From NCBI GenBank assembly GCA_040396955.1, contig JBBAWX010000001.1:62001-126000 (forward strand): a stretch of 64,000 nt of DNA, given 5' to 3'. The DNA comes from UBA965 sp040396955. GTDB taxonomy: Bacteria; Chloroflexota; Chloroflexia; Chloroflexales; Roseiflexaceae. Shown piece by piece: positions 8,611-17,312 of the stretch. Under the pieces are notes generated by a model. That model saw nothing but the letters and a program-made list of their open reading frames with translations. It was not told the DNA's origin and did not search any database. The position numbers and the translations under genes are program-made. The stretch's first letter is position 1. Every line of letters begins with the position of its first letter.

Positions 8611-8638
8611 TTGAAACATACAAAATATCTGTTATGAT
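8611..8638 (+). promoter_or_regulatory. Strong sigma-70-type promoter for the 72-residue gene
   Basis: TTGAAA (8611-8616), 16-base spacer, TATGAT (8633-8638), in an AT-rich stretch about 40 bases before the ATG at 8678. Confidence 0.75.
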
Positions 8639-8677
8639 GATGGTGGACAAGCAATCCAGATGGCAAGGAGGCCAACA

Positions 8678-8896
8678 ATGGATCACACCGAACTCGATCA
8701 GTCATACGGCGATGAGCTGATGCAGCAAATGCCTGAGACCAGCAATATGTTGCGCACCATGGGTATCCACAAGACGCATACCCGTTTGCGAATCCAGGCT
8801 GAGGCATCTTCGTTGGCGACCGAAGAAATTTTGGCCGCTATGGAGTTGAAAATCCGCCGCATGAAGCAGCGTACTACGCCAGGCAGCATGAACTAA
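8678..8896 (+). CDS. Small protein of unknown function (72 residues)
   Basis: I do not recognise this protein. It begins MDHTELDQSYGDELMQQM, is hydrophilic and probably helical throughout, and ends in a basic segment (ELKIRRMKQRTT). There is no signal peptide, cysteine or membrane helix. The start is unusually well defined: a perfect AAGGAGG at 8665-8671 lies 6 bases before the ATG, an upstream in-frame ATG at 8660 overlaps that site and is rejected, and a strong promoter and an 18-bp-stem terminator flank the gene. These signals argue for a real, well-expressed monocistronic gene. Its function is unknown; a nucleic-acid-associated or regulatory role is only a guess from the basic tail. Confidence 0.75.
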   Translation: MDHTELDQSYGDELMQQMPETSNMLRTMGIHKTHTRLRIQAEASSLATEEILAAMELKIRRMKQRTTPGSMN

Positions 8897-8907
8897 TTCA
8901 GCGTGAC

Positions 8908-8949
8908 AAAACACCCCCCACCAACAACGGCGTTGGTGGGGGGTGTTTT
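8908..8949. terminator. Strong bidirectional terminator after the 72-residue gene
   Basis: A perfect 18-bp stem (8908-8925 with 8932-8949) has a 6-base loop, begins AAAA and ends TTTT, so it can work on both strands. Confidence 0.85.
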
Positions 8950-9220
8950 GCGTAAAAATCGTATGCATGTACCCGTTTACCGCCACAGCTGGTGGAGGGT
9001 GATATCACATTGGAGAAATTGTGTTCAAGTACATCGGTATGTATGAAAAGAAGAAGCCTCGGTAGGTTATCGCCGTGTGGCCTACCGAGGTTGGGGAAAA
9101 AGAGGAATATGAGGAAATTGAGGAATTCGGCGCTGGGGTGCGAGCAACGCTCACATTTGGTAGTAGTATCTTCGCATGGGCATATGAAAGCAAGATGAGC
9201 AGAAGTTTAGTGTATCAAAA
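8950..9220. other. Gene-free stretch between two operons' 3' ends
   Basis: About 270 bases with no convincing gene; short open frames here lack ribosome-binding sites and are disrupted by the hairpin at 9057-9090. The stretch separates the small gene from the end of the act operon. Confidence 0.6.
9057..9090 (-). terminator. Second (backup) terminator downstream of the act operon
   Basis: CCTCGGTAGG (9057-9066) pairs with CCTACCGAGG (9081-9090) over a 14-base loop. Read on the minus strand it is followed by a pyrimidine-rich CTTCTTCTTTTC. Confidence 0.65.
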
Positions 9221-9253
9221 GAGCTCCCCACTGCCACAGGCAGTGGGGAGCTC
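9217..9253 (-). terminator. Terminator of the act operon
   Basis: A perfect 15-bp stem (9221-9235 with 9239-9253) has a 3-base loop, 26 bases past the actF stop. On the minus strand it is followed by TTTTGATA. Confidence 0.85.
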
Positions 9254-9279
9254 CACCCTACCGAGGGGGAAAAGAGCGA

Positions 9280-10509
9280 CTAGTGGCCCGCAGAATGGGC
9301 TGCATGACCATGATCATGCGGGGCAAGTTGTGCCTCAAGCTCGGGGATGCGATGGTCGTTGGGTGGCAAAATGGGGGCCTCTTTGAGGTGGCGAATCGCC
9401 ATCCACAGCCAGATGCCACCAACGCCCGCCAGCGCCGTCACGTGCGTCCAGTGAATCTGGAAGCCGTCGTGATGGAACGCAGGGTTGACCAGCCAGAAGA
9501 CGTAGATCAACTCGATGGCCACGATCCACATGGAAACGCGTGACACCACGTTGAAATTGCGCTTGGTATGGCGTGACAAGAGCAAGAAGAAGGGCAAGAA
9601 GAAGTGCCCGAAGATGAGGGCAATGGCCAAGTACTCCCAACCGCCGTGTGTGCGGTAGTGGTACCAGGGGGTGAATTCTGCGACGTTGCCTGACCAGATA
9701 ATCAGGTACTGCGAGAAATTGAGGTAGGTCCACAGCACGGTAAACGCGAAGGTGAACTTGCCGAGGTCGTGCAGTCGATCAACGGGTACCTCGTAGCCGA
9801 GCAGATTCTCGCGGGTGAACATCCACAGGACGATAATCATGACGGCAAATGTGGTGAGGATTTGACCGGCCATCCAGCCTACCGGGTACATGGATGAGGC
9901 CCACAGTGGCTCCAATGACATGCCCCAGTCGGTGGCTGCAAACGTCCACAGCATGACATGGGCTACCACACTCGGGCCGCCCCAGCGGGCGAGCTGATCG
10001 CGGTAGTTCTCGGATTCGCTCTTGGGGGCTGCGTCCTGGGCCAGTGATAGTTTGCGCATCTTGTAGACGAGCAAGCCCCAGGCCAAGAAGTAGAAGGCCG
10101 AGCGAATCAAGAAGAAGGTGACGTTGAGATAGGGGGCCTTTTTGGCGATGACGTAGTCTTCAGCCACTGCGACCGGATCGGCCCACAGGTAGAGCACTCC
10201 GACGCCAGCGGCAATCGGAATGAACATGATGGCCATCCACGGGATGTTCAAGGCACCAGCCTCGACGAAACGGCGAATAATCAGGCCCCACACGCCACTC
10301 GTGACGTTTTGGAGCGACAACAAAAACATGCTGCCTGCTGAGATGCCGAAAAAGAACAAGAAGGCGAATAGGTACGACTGAAGTACCTGGCTGGTAGTGC
10401 TGACAGCGAACCCTACGACTGTAAGTGCGAGGGCGGCGCCGCCGACGATGAGTGCACGTTGCTGGATGGTGTCCAGAGTGGTGCGAAGTTTGTCAGTCTG
10501 TTCTGCCAC
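9280..10509 (-). CDS. actF: Alternative complex III subunit ActF (membrane subunit)
   Basis: About 409 residues, a multi-spanning membrane protein with roughly ten hydrophobic helices. WNFSQ-like pieces typical of ActF are present (LWTYLNFSQYLIIWSGNVAEFTPWY is recognisable in parts, e.g. FSQYLIIW). The start is taken at GTG 10509 because AAGGA lies 7 bases upstream; an in-frame start at 10560 would add 17 residues but has no comparable site. ActF packs beside ActC in the quinol:electron-carrier oxidoreductase complex and is thought to help form the membrane proton route. The C-terminus is His-rich (HDHGHAAHSAGH). It is the last gene of the operon; no ActG gene follows, only two terminators. 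Confidence 0.85.
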   Translation of the reverse strand: MAEQTDKLRTTLDTIQQRALIVGGAALALTVVGFAVSTTSQVLQSYLFAFLFFFGISAGSMFLLSLQNVTSGVWGLIIRRFVEAGALNIPWMAIMFIPIAAGVGVLYLWADPVAVAEDYVIAKKAPYLNVTFFLIRSAFYFLAWGLLVYKMRKLSLAQDAAPKSESENYRDQLARWGGPSVVAHVMLWTFAATDWGMSLEPLWASSMYPVGWMAGQILTTFAVMIIVLWMFTRENLLGYEVPVDRLHDLGKFTFAFTVLWTYLNFSQYLIIWSGNVAEFTPWYHYRTHGGWEYLAIALIFGHFFLPFFLLLSRHTKRNFNVVSRVSMWIVAIELIYVFWLVNPAFHHDGFQIHWTHVTALAGVGGIWLWMAIRHLKEAPILPPNDHRIPELEAQLAPHDHGHAAHSAGH

Positions 10510-10564
10510 GGTTGTATCCTTACCGTTGGCACGGGGAGCAAGCCCCCCGTGCACTCTCACTTAC

Positions 10565-11242
10565 TTACTCTGCCGGTGGGTTCTTTTGCATTTCGCGGAT
10601 GTACGCGATGATGCGCCAGCGGTCATCGACATTCTGGATGCGGTAACCGTACGGAGCCATGCGGTACTCGGTCGCACTCGGCTGTGTGTAGTCCATGTTG
10701 CCATTGGCGACGAACTCTGGATTGGGCACCCCATGGGTGATGACGTTGAAGTAGTAGCCATCGGGCGCTTGGTCTAGGCTGACACCGAGCTCTGCGACCA
10801 TCTTTGCTTTCAGCTCGTCGACATAAAACAAGGCTGGTGCCTGCAACTGGAGCGATCCCTTGGCGTATGGGCCCGCTGCTGGTCCCTTGCCGTTGCCCTT
10901 GTTGCCATGGCACGACGCACAATAAATGGTGTAGCGTTGCTCGCCACGCGCCAAATCGGCTTCGCCAATGGAAATCGGGATGGTCGTGACATACTCGCCA
11001 CTCGGGTCACCCCCCACGCGGCCGGTGGTGCGCTCGTCGATCTGAAGCCCATTACGGGAGACCGTACCGTCGACCAAACGCCGGGCCGATGCCCCATCCG
11101 CAAAAAAGTCGCTTGCAGAGAGCGGGTTATTCTTGGGCTGGTCGTACATGTCGAGATGACATGCGCTCACCAACAATCCAAGTAGGCCCAGCAAGACGGC
11201 TCGCAGGATGATGCCTCGGAGTGAAGTTACCGTAGATTGCAT
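10565..11242 (-). CDS. actE: Alternative complex III subunit ActE (monohaem cytochrome c lipoprotein)
   Basis: About 225 residues from the ATG at 11242, preceded by GAGG. The ATG at 11281 would overlap actD and lacks a better site. A lipoprotein signal peptide ends LLGLLVSAC, so the protein is probably anchored by a diacyl-Cys. One haem-binding CXXCH is in YCASCHGNKGNGKGP, with the downstream Met ligand probably in the YRMAPYGYR region. ActE carries electrons from the ActB iron-sulfur/ActA haem branch toward a soluble acceptor. Its gene starts 7 bases after the actD stop. Confidence 0.88.
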   Translation of the reverse strand: MQSTVTSLRGIILRAVLLGLLGLLVSACHLDMYDQPKNNPLSASDFFADGASARRLVDGTVSRNGLQIDERTTGRVGGDPSGEYVTTIPISIGEADLARGEQRYTIYCASCHGNKGNGKGPAAGPYAKGSLQLQAPALFYVDELKAKMVAELGVSLDQAPDGYYFNVITHGVPNPEFVANGNMDYTQPSATEYRMAPYGYRIQNVDDRWRIIAYIREMQKNPPAE

Positions 11243-11249
11243 CTGTGCC

Positions 11250-11822
11250 TCACTCACTGAACTCATTGACTGCTTTGGCACCGAGCTCAGTCAATAGAGC
11301 TTTGGCTTTGGCAGCATCGTATTGCGGATCTTTGGCCTCGATGCACAAGAAGAAGCCATCGACAGATGCACGCTCGAAGCCGGGTGCATTGAAGACGGGA
11401 TGATAGGGCATCGGGAGCCCACAAATGAAGAACAACCCAAACACGGCCGCAAAGGCCGAAAAGAGCACCATGCCCTCGAAGGTAATCGGGATAAAGGCCG
11501 GCCAGCTGAAGAACGGTCGTCCACCGACGTTCATCGGGTAGTCGACAACGTTTACCCAGGTCATGAAGCCGAAGAGCCCCGATGATCCGATTAAACCGCC
11601 GGCAAGGACGAGCCATGGCAACCGTGACGCCTTGTAGCCGAGGGCATCATCCAATCCGTGTACCGGGATTGGCGTGTAGGCCTCCACCATGGTATAGCCC
11701 GCTTGGCGCACCTTGGCAGCAGCGACGAGGATTTCGTCGGTGTCGCTGAACTCTGCCATGATGCCGTAGGTGGCAGGTGCGGCGGGTGCGGCTTCAGCCG
11801 CTTTTGATGTGCGTTTGAACAT
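11250..11822 (-). CDS. actD: Alternative complex III subunit ActD (DUF3341)
   Basis: 190 residues. A soluble N-terminal part contains YGIMAEFSDTDEILVAAAKVR and YTPIPVHGLDDALGY, the segment characteristic of DUF3341. Two transmembrane helices follow (about 70-92 and 108-135), then a cytoplasmic tail with YHPVFN and FFLCIEAKDP. ActD is a peripheral/membrane subunit of complex III of unclear catalytic role. GAGAGG precedes the ATG. It lies 47 bases after actC and is closely followed by actE. Confidence 0.88.
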   Translation of the reverse strand: MFKRTSKAAEAAPAAPATYGIMAEFSDTDEILVAAAKVRQAGYTMVEAYTPIPVHGLDDALGYKASRLPWLVLAGGLIGSSGLFGFMTWVNVVDYPMNVGGRPFFSWPAFIPITFEGMVLFSAFAAVFGLFFICGLPMPYHPVFNAPGFERASVDGFFLCIEAKDPQYDAAKAKALLTELGAKAVNEFSE

Positions 11823-11869
11823 GCAAACCTCTCATTGACCGGTGTGATGACATGACTGCCACACCACCG

Positions 11870-13294
11870 CTATGCACCTGTGTGACCATGTTCTTCGGCG
11901 CCATGGCTCTTGTGCGCCGTCTTGTGCACGAGGTCGCGAACTTCGAAGATGGCGACCATGGGCAACAAACGGATGAAGAGCAAAAAGAGCACAAAGAACA
12001 AACCGAACGAGCCAATGTACGTCGCCCAGTCGTAGAACGAAGGCGTGTACGTTGCCCATGATGAGGGCAGGAAGTCACGATGCAGGCTGAGCACAATGAT
12101 GACCCAGCGTTCGAACCACATCCCGATGTTGATGGCAATCGAAATGATGAATAGCACCCATAGATTGGTCCGGAAGCGCTTGAACCACAACAGCTGCGGA
12201 ATGAGCACGTTGAAGAGGATGAGCGCCCAGTATGACCAAGCGTAGGGGCCTACGGTGCGGTTGACGATCAAGAAATACTCGTAAATGCTCGCAGAGTACC
12301 ACGAGTAGAAGATTTCGCCGAAGTACCCGTAGGTCACAATCATGCCCGACGCCAACATCACTTTGCTCATCACGTCGAAGTGCTTCATCGTGATAAGACC
12401 CTCGAGCCCGAACCACTTACGGATTGGCACCATCAACACGATGACCATGGCGAACCCACAGTAGACGGCGCCAGCGACGAAGTAGGGCGGGAAGACGGTG
12501 ACGTGCCAGCCCGGAAGCTGTGACACGGCAAAGTCGAACGAGATGATGGAGTGCACCGAAAGCACCAACGGCGTCGAAAGGCCGGCCAAAATCAGCGAGG
12601 CAATTTCGTAGCGCTGCCAGTGCTTGGCGGCACCGCGCCACCCCAACGATGCCAGCCCGTAAAGCAACTTGGCAATGCGGTTTTGTGAGCGGTCGCGCAA
12701 CGTGGCGAAGTCAGGCACAAGGCCGACAAACCAGAAGAGCACCGACACGGTGGCGTAGGTCGAGATCGCGAAGACGTCCCATTCGAGTGGGCTACGGAAC
12801 TGGGGCCACATGCCCAATGTGCTTGGGTAGGGCAAGAACCAGTAGTCGAGCCACGGTCGACCAGTGTGCACCAGCGGGTAAATGCCGGCACAGGCCACCG
12901 CAAAAATCGTCATCGCTTCAGCGGCACGATTGATGGAGGTACGCCAATCCTGGCGGAAGAGCAACAAAATCGCCGAGATGAGCGTACCAGCGTGGCCGAT
13001 ACCGATCCACCACACGAAATTGATGATGTCGAAACCCCAGGCGACGGGGATGTTGATACCCCAGATGCCGATGCCGACGGTAAACAGCGTGGCCAGTGAG
13101 TAGAGGTAGAGCATCAACAGGGCGGCGGCCACTGCAAATGCACCCAACCACCCGAGTGGCGTCTTCGTGAGCGGGTACAGCACGATGTCGCTGATTTTGG
13201 CGCTCACCGAGGCGTACGACTGATTGGGAGCGAGAAGCGTATCGTAATGCTCCTCAACGGGCGGTGGTTTGAGCTGCTGCGAAGTTTGCATCAT
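11870..13294 (-). CDS. actC: Alternative complex III subunit ActC (NrfD-like quinol-binding membrane subunit)
   Basis: 474 residues, polytopic with about ten membrane helices. The N-terminal motif NQSYASVSAKISDIVL and the first-helix region WGFDIINFVWWIGIGHAGTLISA are diagnostic of NrfD/PsrC family ActC. The quinol-binding aspartate/histidine are expected in GFDIIN...GIGHAG. ActC takes electrons from menaquinol and passes them to the iron-sulfur clusters of ActB. It starts with ATGATG overlapping the actB stop by 4 bases (translational coupling). The His-rich C-terminus (HKTAHKSHGAEEHGHTGA) is common in this family. Confidence 0.93.
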   Translation of the reverse strand: MMQTSQQLKPPPVEEHYDTLLAPNQSYASVSAKISDIVLYPLTKTPLGWLGAFAVAAALLMLYLYSLATLFTVGIGIWGINIPVAWGFDIINFVWWIGIGHAGTLISAILLLFRQDWRTSINRAAEAMTIFAVACAGIYPLVHTGRPWLDYWFLPYPSTLGMWPQFRSPLEWDVFAISTYATVSVLFWFVGLVPDFATLRDRSQNRIAKLLYGLASLGWRGAAKHWQRYEIASLILAGLSTPLVLSVHSIISFDFAVSQLPGWHVTVFPPYFVAGAVYCGFAMVIVLMVPIRKWFGLEGLITMKHFDVMSKVMLASGMIVTYGYFGEIFYSWYSASIYEYFLIVNRTVGPYAWSYWALILFNVLIPQLLWFKRFRTNLWVLFIISIAINIGMWFERWVIIVLSLHRDFLPSSWATYTPSFYDWATYIGSFGLFFVLFLLFIRLLPMVAIFEVRDLVHKTAHKSHGAEEHGHTGA

Positions 13295-16248
13295 GCGACT
13301 CCATGTTCTCCAGCGAGCTCAGGATTGGGGTTCGTCAGCTTGACCAAGTAGCTGGTGCGTGGCTTGGTGTTGAGTGGGTCAAGCATGGTGAACTTTGTTT
13401 CGAGCTCTTTGAGTTTGGCAACCTTCGACTCCTTGTCGTTGATATTGCCAAAGACGATGGCCTGGGTTGGGCACGCCTGCTGACATGCAGTCACCACTTC
13501 GCCGTCCGCAATGTCGCGGCCCTGACGACGGGCGTCGATGCGCGCCTCGTTGATGCGCTGCTGGCAGTAGTTGCACTTCTCCATCACACCACGGGCACGC
13601 ACGGTGACGTCCGGGTTGCGCTGAAGCTTGAGTGATGGGGTCTCCTCATCAACATACTGGAAGAAGTTGAAGCGGCGGACCTTGTACGGGCAGTTGTTGG
13701 AGCAGTACTTGGTACCCACACAGCGGTTGTACACCATGTTGTTGAGACCCTCTGAGTCATGGACGGTGGCCGCCACTGGGCAGACGATCTCACATGGAGC
13801 ATGCTCACACTGCATACAGGCCACGGGCTGCTGATAAATCTCGGGGTGGCTGAGATCACCCGAGAAGTAGGTGTCGATGCGAATCCAGTGCATCTCACGA
13901 CCCATCCAGACCTGCTCTTTACCAACGACTGGGATGTTATTCTCGGCCTGACAGGCGACCACACAGGCGTTACAGCCGTTGCAGACGGTCAGGTCAATCG
14001 ACATGCCCCATTGGTACCCCTTCGAGTAGTCGTACTCGGGGAAGAGCGAGATGATTTCGTGGTGACCATGATGTGCACCAGCGTGCTTTTCGGGGTGCAA
14101 GAGTTCGTCGAGCGTCTTGCGGCGGTAGATGTCCTCGTCGCGGCCTTCCATGCTGAAATGCATTTGGGTGCTCGCCAACTTGTAGTCACTGCCAATCTTC
14201 TTGACTTCGACGCCACTCCCGTGCCACATGGCACTGCTTGAGCGCAACGTGTACGCATTGAAGCCCACGTTATCGCCGACGCGCCCAGCCTTGGTGCGCC
14301 CAAAACCGAGATGCACCACCACCGTCTCGTCGGCCTGGCCGGCGACCACGTAGACCGGTGCATCAACACTCCGACCCTGGAAGGTCAAGGTGACGATGTC
14401 GCCCGTCTTCAGTCCGAGTTCCTCGGCGGTATGCGGGCTGACCTGTGCCGTGTTGTCCCATGTCATCTTGGTGACAGGCTTGGGGACTTCTTGGAGCCAG
14501 CCGTTGTTGGCGGCTGAGCCATCACGAAGTGACGGATCAGGGCGGAACACGATCTCCAAGCCGGCACCTGCTGCCGCAATAGCGGGCACCGCACCGCTGG
14601 CCGTGCCAGTGGCGCTCGCCGCCTGTGTATTGGCTACCACGCCGTCGTGCAGGGCGATCTGCCAGTTTTTGTCGAAGGCATAGCCCTCGGCTCCACTAGC
14701 GGCCTGCCAGTAGTCCTTGACGATTTGGTGTGCACTGCGTGTGTCACCACTGAGGGCTGCCACGACGTCGATGAGACTTTTGCCATCGTAAAGTGGCGCA
14801 ATCAACGGCTGTTGCAACGAAACGGTGCCGTCAAAGGCCCGCAAGTCGCCCCAGCTCTCGAGGTAGTGGGTGCCATTGATGTGCCAGCCAGCAACTGCGG
14901 CCGTCTCATCAACGTAGAGCCCATGGTGGACAACAGTGGCTACCTTCTTGAGGGCCTCAGCCATGTTGAGATCGCCCGGCGCGTTGTAGACCACGTTGGC
15001 GTCGCTGATAATCAACATGCTGACTGCGCCAGCTTCGATTTCGGCGACCAACTCTTGCAGGACTGCCACACCGGTGCGCGGTGCGCCAACGGCCTGCTGG
15101 TACTTCACCGTGTTCCCCACGTTGCCGAGGGCTGCGTTGATGGCATGGGCCAAAGCGTGCACTTCGGCGGGCTGGCTCTCACCAGCAATGACCACCGACG
15201 AACCGCTCGCACCCTTGAGGTCGGCCGCTGCCACACTGACCCACTTGCTTGCTTCTTCGTTCAAGCTTGGAGCGCTGACCCCAGCAACTCCCACGGCTGC
15301 CGCAATGGCTTGCGCCACGGCACCGATTTCGCCAGCCTTGATGGCCAAGCGATGATCGGCCATGGTGCCGGTTGGGGTGGGAGTGGGCTCGGCCACGTAC
15401 AAGCGATTCATGCTTGGGGAGTCGGTCCACACTCGGCGTTTGTCGGCCAAGTCACGGGCATAGCGCAACGACGTGGCGTCACCAGTGGTGAAGTCACTGT
15501 CGAGAGCGATGACGACGTCAGCTTGGTCGAATGCATACACGGCTTCAGCTCCGGCCCCCACGGCACTCGTGGTGCCCGTGCTGGTGTTGTCGGCGCTCAG
15601 GGCGTTGTACTGGTACCACTTGGCACCCGGGTACTTTTCGCCGAGGCTGGCCACCAGGGCTGCCAATGTCGGCGATGTGCTGGGTTCGCTCAAAATGCGC
15701 AATCCGGCACCTGCACTGGCGGCTGCACTGGCCAAGGCGGCACTTGCATCGGCCCAGGTGGCTGCTTGACCACCGTTGGTGATGCTTTGCGACCGATCAG
15801 GGTCGTACATGGTGAGCACCGATGCCTGAATCCAGGCATCACTGCCACCGAGGCTGGCCGGGTGATCAGGGTTGCCTTCCACTTTCGTGGGGCGCCCTTC
15901 GTGGCTCTCGGCCAACAGCCCGACGCCGTACCCCTGCACCGCCATGCTGGTGGCGAAGTAGAGCGCCCGCCCCGGGATGACTTGCTCCGGTTGGCGGACG
16001 TAGGGTACGATTTTTTCTTGGGGTTGCTTAATGGCGAACTGACAGCCGACAAGGCTCGACAGCGCCATTGAGGCACCCATCAACTTGAGAAATGCGCGGC
16101 GGCTGACCGGATCGCGCAATTCGGCTGCTTCACGGGGGAACTCACGCTCCATCCGCTCGCGGAACTCCGACGACTGCACGAGTTCGTCGAGACTACGCCA
16201 GTAGCCGCGACCCGTTGTGCTCTGTATGTCGTGTGTTTCTTTGCTCAT
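13291..16248 (-). CDS. actB: Alternative complex III subunit ActB (molybdopterin-oxidoreductase-like + Fe-S, fused)
   Basis: 985 residues. A twin-arginine signal SRRAFLKLMG (49-58) is followed by LSSLVGC, so export by Tat and possible lipidation are expected. The N-terminal two thirds are the molybdopterin oxidoreductase-like domain, which in ActB is known to lack the cofactor. The C-terminal third is a ferredoxin-like domain with clustered cysteines: CNGCNACVVAC, CMQCEHAPCEIVCP, CVGTKYCSNNCP and CNYCQQ...CQQACP, enough for three 4Fe-4S and one 3Fe-4S clusters as known for ActB. Both halves are on one chain, as in B1-B2 fused ActB. It starts 18 bases after actA. Confidence 0.95.
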   Translation of the reverse strand: MSKETHDIQSTTGRGYWRSLDELVQSSEFRERMEREFPREAAELRDPVSRRAFLKLMGASMALSSLVGCQFAIKQPQEKIVPYVRQPEQVIPGRALYFATSMAVQGYGVGLLAESHEGRPTKVEGNPDHPASLGGSDAWIQASVLTMYDPDRSQSITNGGQAATWADASAALASAAASAGAGLRILSEPSTSPTLAALVASLGEKYPGAKWYQYNALSADNTSTGTTSAVGAGAEAVYAFDQADVVIALDSDFTTGDATSLRYARDLADKRRVWTDSPSMNRLYVAEPTPTPTGTMADHRLAIKAGEIGAVAQAIAAAVGVAGVSAPSLNEEASKWVSVAAADLKGASGSSVVIAGESQPAEVHALAHAINAALGNVGNTVKYQQAVGAPRTGVAVLQELVAEIEAGAVSMLIISDANVVYNAPGDLNMAEALKKVATVVHHGLYVDETAAVAGWHINGTHYLESWGDLRAFDGTVSLQQPLIAPLYDGKSLIDVVAALSGDTRSAHQIVKDYWQAASGAEGYAFDKNWQIALHDGVVANTQAASATGTASGAVPAIAAAGAGLEIVFRPDPSLRDGSAANNGWLQEVPKPVTKMTWDNTAQVSPHTAEELGLKTGDIVTLTFQGRSVDAPVYVVAGQADETVVVHLGFGRTKAGRVGDNVGFNAYTLRSSSAMWHGSGVEVKKIGSDYKLASTQMHFSMEGRDEDIYRRKTLDELLHPEKHAGAHHGHHEIISLFPEYDYSKGYQWGMSIDLTVCNGCNACVVACQAENNIPVVGKEQVWMGREMHWIRIDTYFSGDLSHPEIYQQPVACMQCEHAPCEIVCPVAATVHDSEGLNNMVYNRCVGTKYCSNNCPYKVRRFNFFQYVDEETPSLKLQRNPDVTVRARGVMEKCNYCQQRINEARIDARRQGRDIADGEVVTACQQACPTQAIVFGNINDKESKVAKLKELETKFTMLDPLNTKPRTSYLVKLTNPNPELAGEHGVA

Positions 16249-16266
16249 GGTCTGCTTCGTCTCGCT

Positions 16267-16938
16267 CTATCGGTGACAAATTGAACAGTTGGTGAGCTCG
16301 AATGACGTACGAATGCCGTACTCTTCCTTGAGCTTCAACCCCTGTGCAATCTGATCCGCGGGTGGCTGCCAAGCGGTGTTGTAAATCTCGGACTGCGGGC
16401 GCAAAAACTGCTCTGGGTTACGGTGACAGTTGAGACACCAACTCATGTACAGTGCTTCTTGCTTGTAGACAACCGGCATGGCGGCAATATTGCCGTGACA
16501 GGTCGAGCATCCTACACCCTTGGCAACGTGAATGCTGTGGTTGAAATACACGAAGTCCGGCAGGTCGTGCACTTTGTTCCATTCAATGGGCTCGTTGTTT
16601 GTGTAACTGTTGCGCACAAATTCAAGCTTGTCACTCTGTGGGAGAATCTGCGAATGACAACCCATGCAGGTCTCTGTGGGCGGAATGTTGGCACTCGAAC
16701 TCACCTCAACCGAAGTGTGACAGTACCGACAATCCATGCGGAGCCCACCGACGTGGAGCTGGTGATTGTATCCACCACCCGGTTGCACTACGGCGTGGGC
16801 GGGCCCTACATCACGTACCCAGTCAGACCGCGTGTAGTACCACCATAGTGAACTCAGCACTATGAGTACTACCGGGATGCCAACGAAGATACTCAACCTG
16901 GCGATTGTGTTTGCTCGCCGATTAAATACCTGAGCCAT
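16267..16938 (-). CDS. actA: Alternative complex III subunit ActA (pentahaem cytochrome c)
   Basis: 223 residues with one N-terminal membrane anchor (about 15-33, IFVGIPVVLIVLSSLWWYY). Five CXXCH motifs follow: CRYCH, CMGCH, CSTCH, CLNCH and CSICH, the last three residues from the C-terminus. This matches the pentahaem ActA of alternative complex III. It is the first gene of the act operon; its leader is about 200 bases from the predicted promoter at 17148-17176 and contains a perfect 8-bp inverted repeat. It transfers electrons out of ActB to periplasm-side carriers. Confidence 0.93.
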   Translation of the reverse strand: MAQVFNRRANTIARLSIFVGIPVVLIVLSSLWWYYTRSDWVRDVGPAHAVVQPGGGYNHQLHVGGLRMDCRYCHTSVEVSSSANIPPTETCMGCHSQILPQSDKLEFVRNSYTNNEPIEWNKVHDLPDFVYFNHSIHVAKGVGCSTCHGNIAAMPVVYKQEALYMSWCLNCHRNPEQFLRPQSEIYNTAWQPPADQIAQGLKLKEEYGIRTSFELTNCSICHR

Positions 16939-17084
16939 CTGGTGCCTTTCTACAGTCGCTTCAATGACATTTCATCGCCCATCGTACACACACAAAAGTC
17001 CCAGTGCCGACTGGTCAGAATAAAAATGCCCCGTGTCTCTCATACGCATCCGGCGTGTGAGTCAGATGTATCGTGGCGAAAATT

Positions 17085-17106
17085 GCACAGTATGCCGGTA
17101 CTGTGC
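17085..17106. promoter_or_regulatory. Perfect inverted repeat in the act operon leader
   Basis: GCACAGTA (17085-17092) and TACTGTGC (17099-17106) flank a 6-base spacer. As DNA it could be an operator; as RNA an 8-bp hairpin in the leader. Confidence 0.5.
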
Positions 17107-17147
17107 GTGCCCACCAGTGATACACCAGAATCCATACGTCTTCGTTT

Positions 17148-17176
17148 ATTTTATCACAATTTGTTTGTGATGACAG
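17148..17176 (-). promoter_or_regulatory. Predicted act operon promoter with a palindromic spacer
   Basis: Minus strand: CTGTCA (17176-17171), 17-base spacer, TAAAAT (17153-17148). The spacer (17154-17170) is itself an inverted repeat, TCACAA and TTGTGA around 5 bases, so a dimeric repressor bound there would block RNA polymerase. About 210 bases upstream of the actA ATG. Confidence 0.55.
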
Positions 17177-17312
17177 ACAGATTAGCATTGAAAGCCGAGA
17201 TGATGATGTGTACTGCACCCTGATACCTCGCCACACCACGTCATCACCATGCCTCCGCGTTGAGCGGCATCCCCGTGCCATCCATGCCGCCCAAAGTCGG
17301 CTGCTTCTGTGA

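Noticed and set aside
8992..9198. Small genes in the gap after the 72-residue gene
   Set aside because: The frames cross a hairpin at 9057-9090 and lack Shine-Dalgarno sites.
14647..16071. Long open frame (474 codons) on the plus strand inside actB
   Set aside because: It lies fully opposite the actB coding sequence, has no ribosome-binding site and its translation has no family motifs; high G+C alone explains it.
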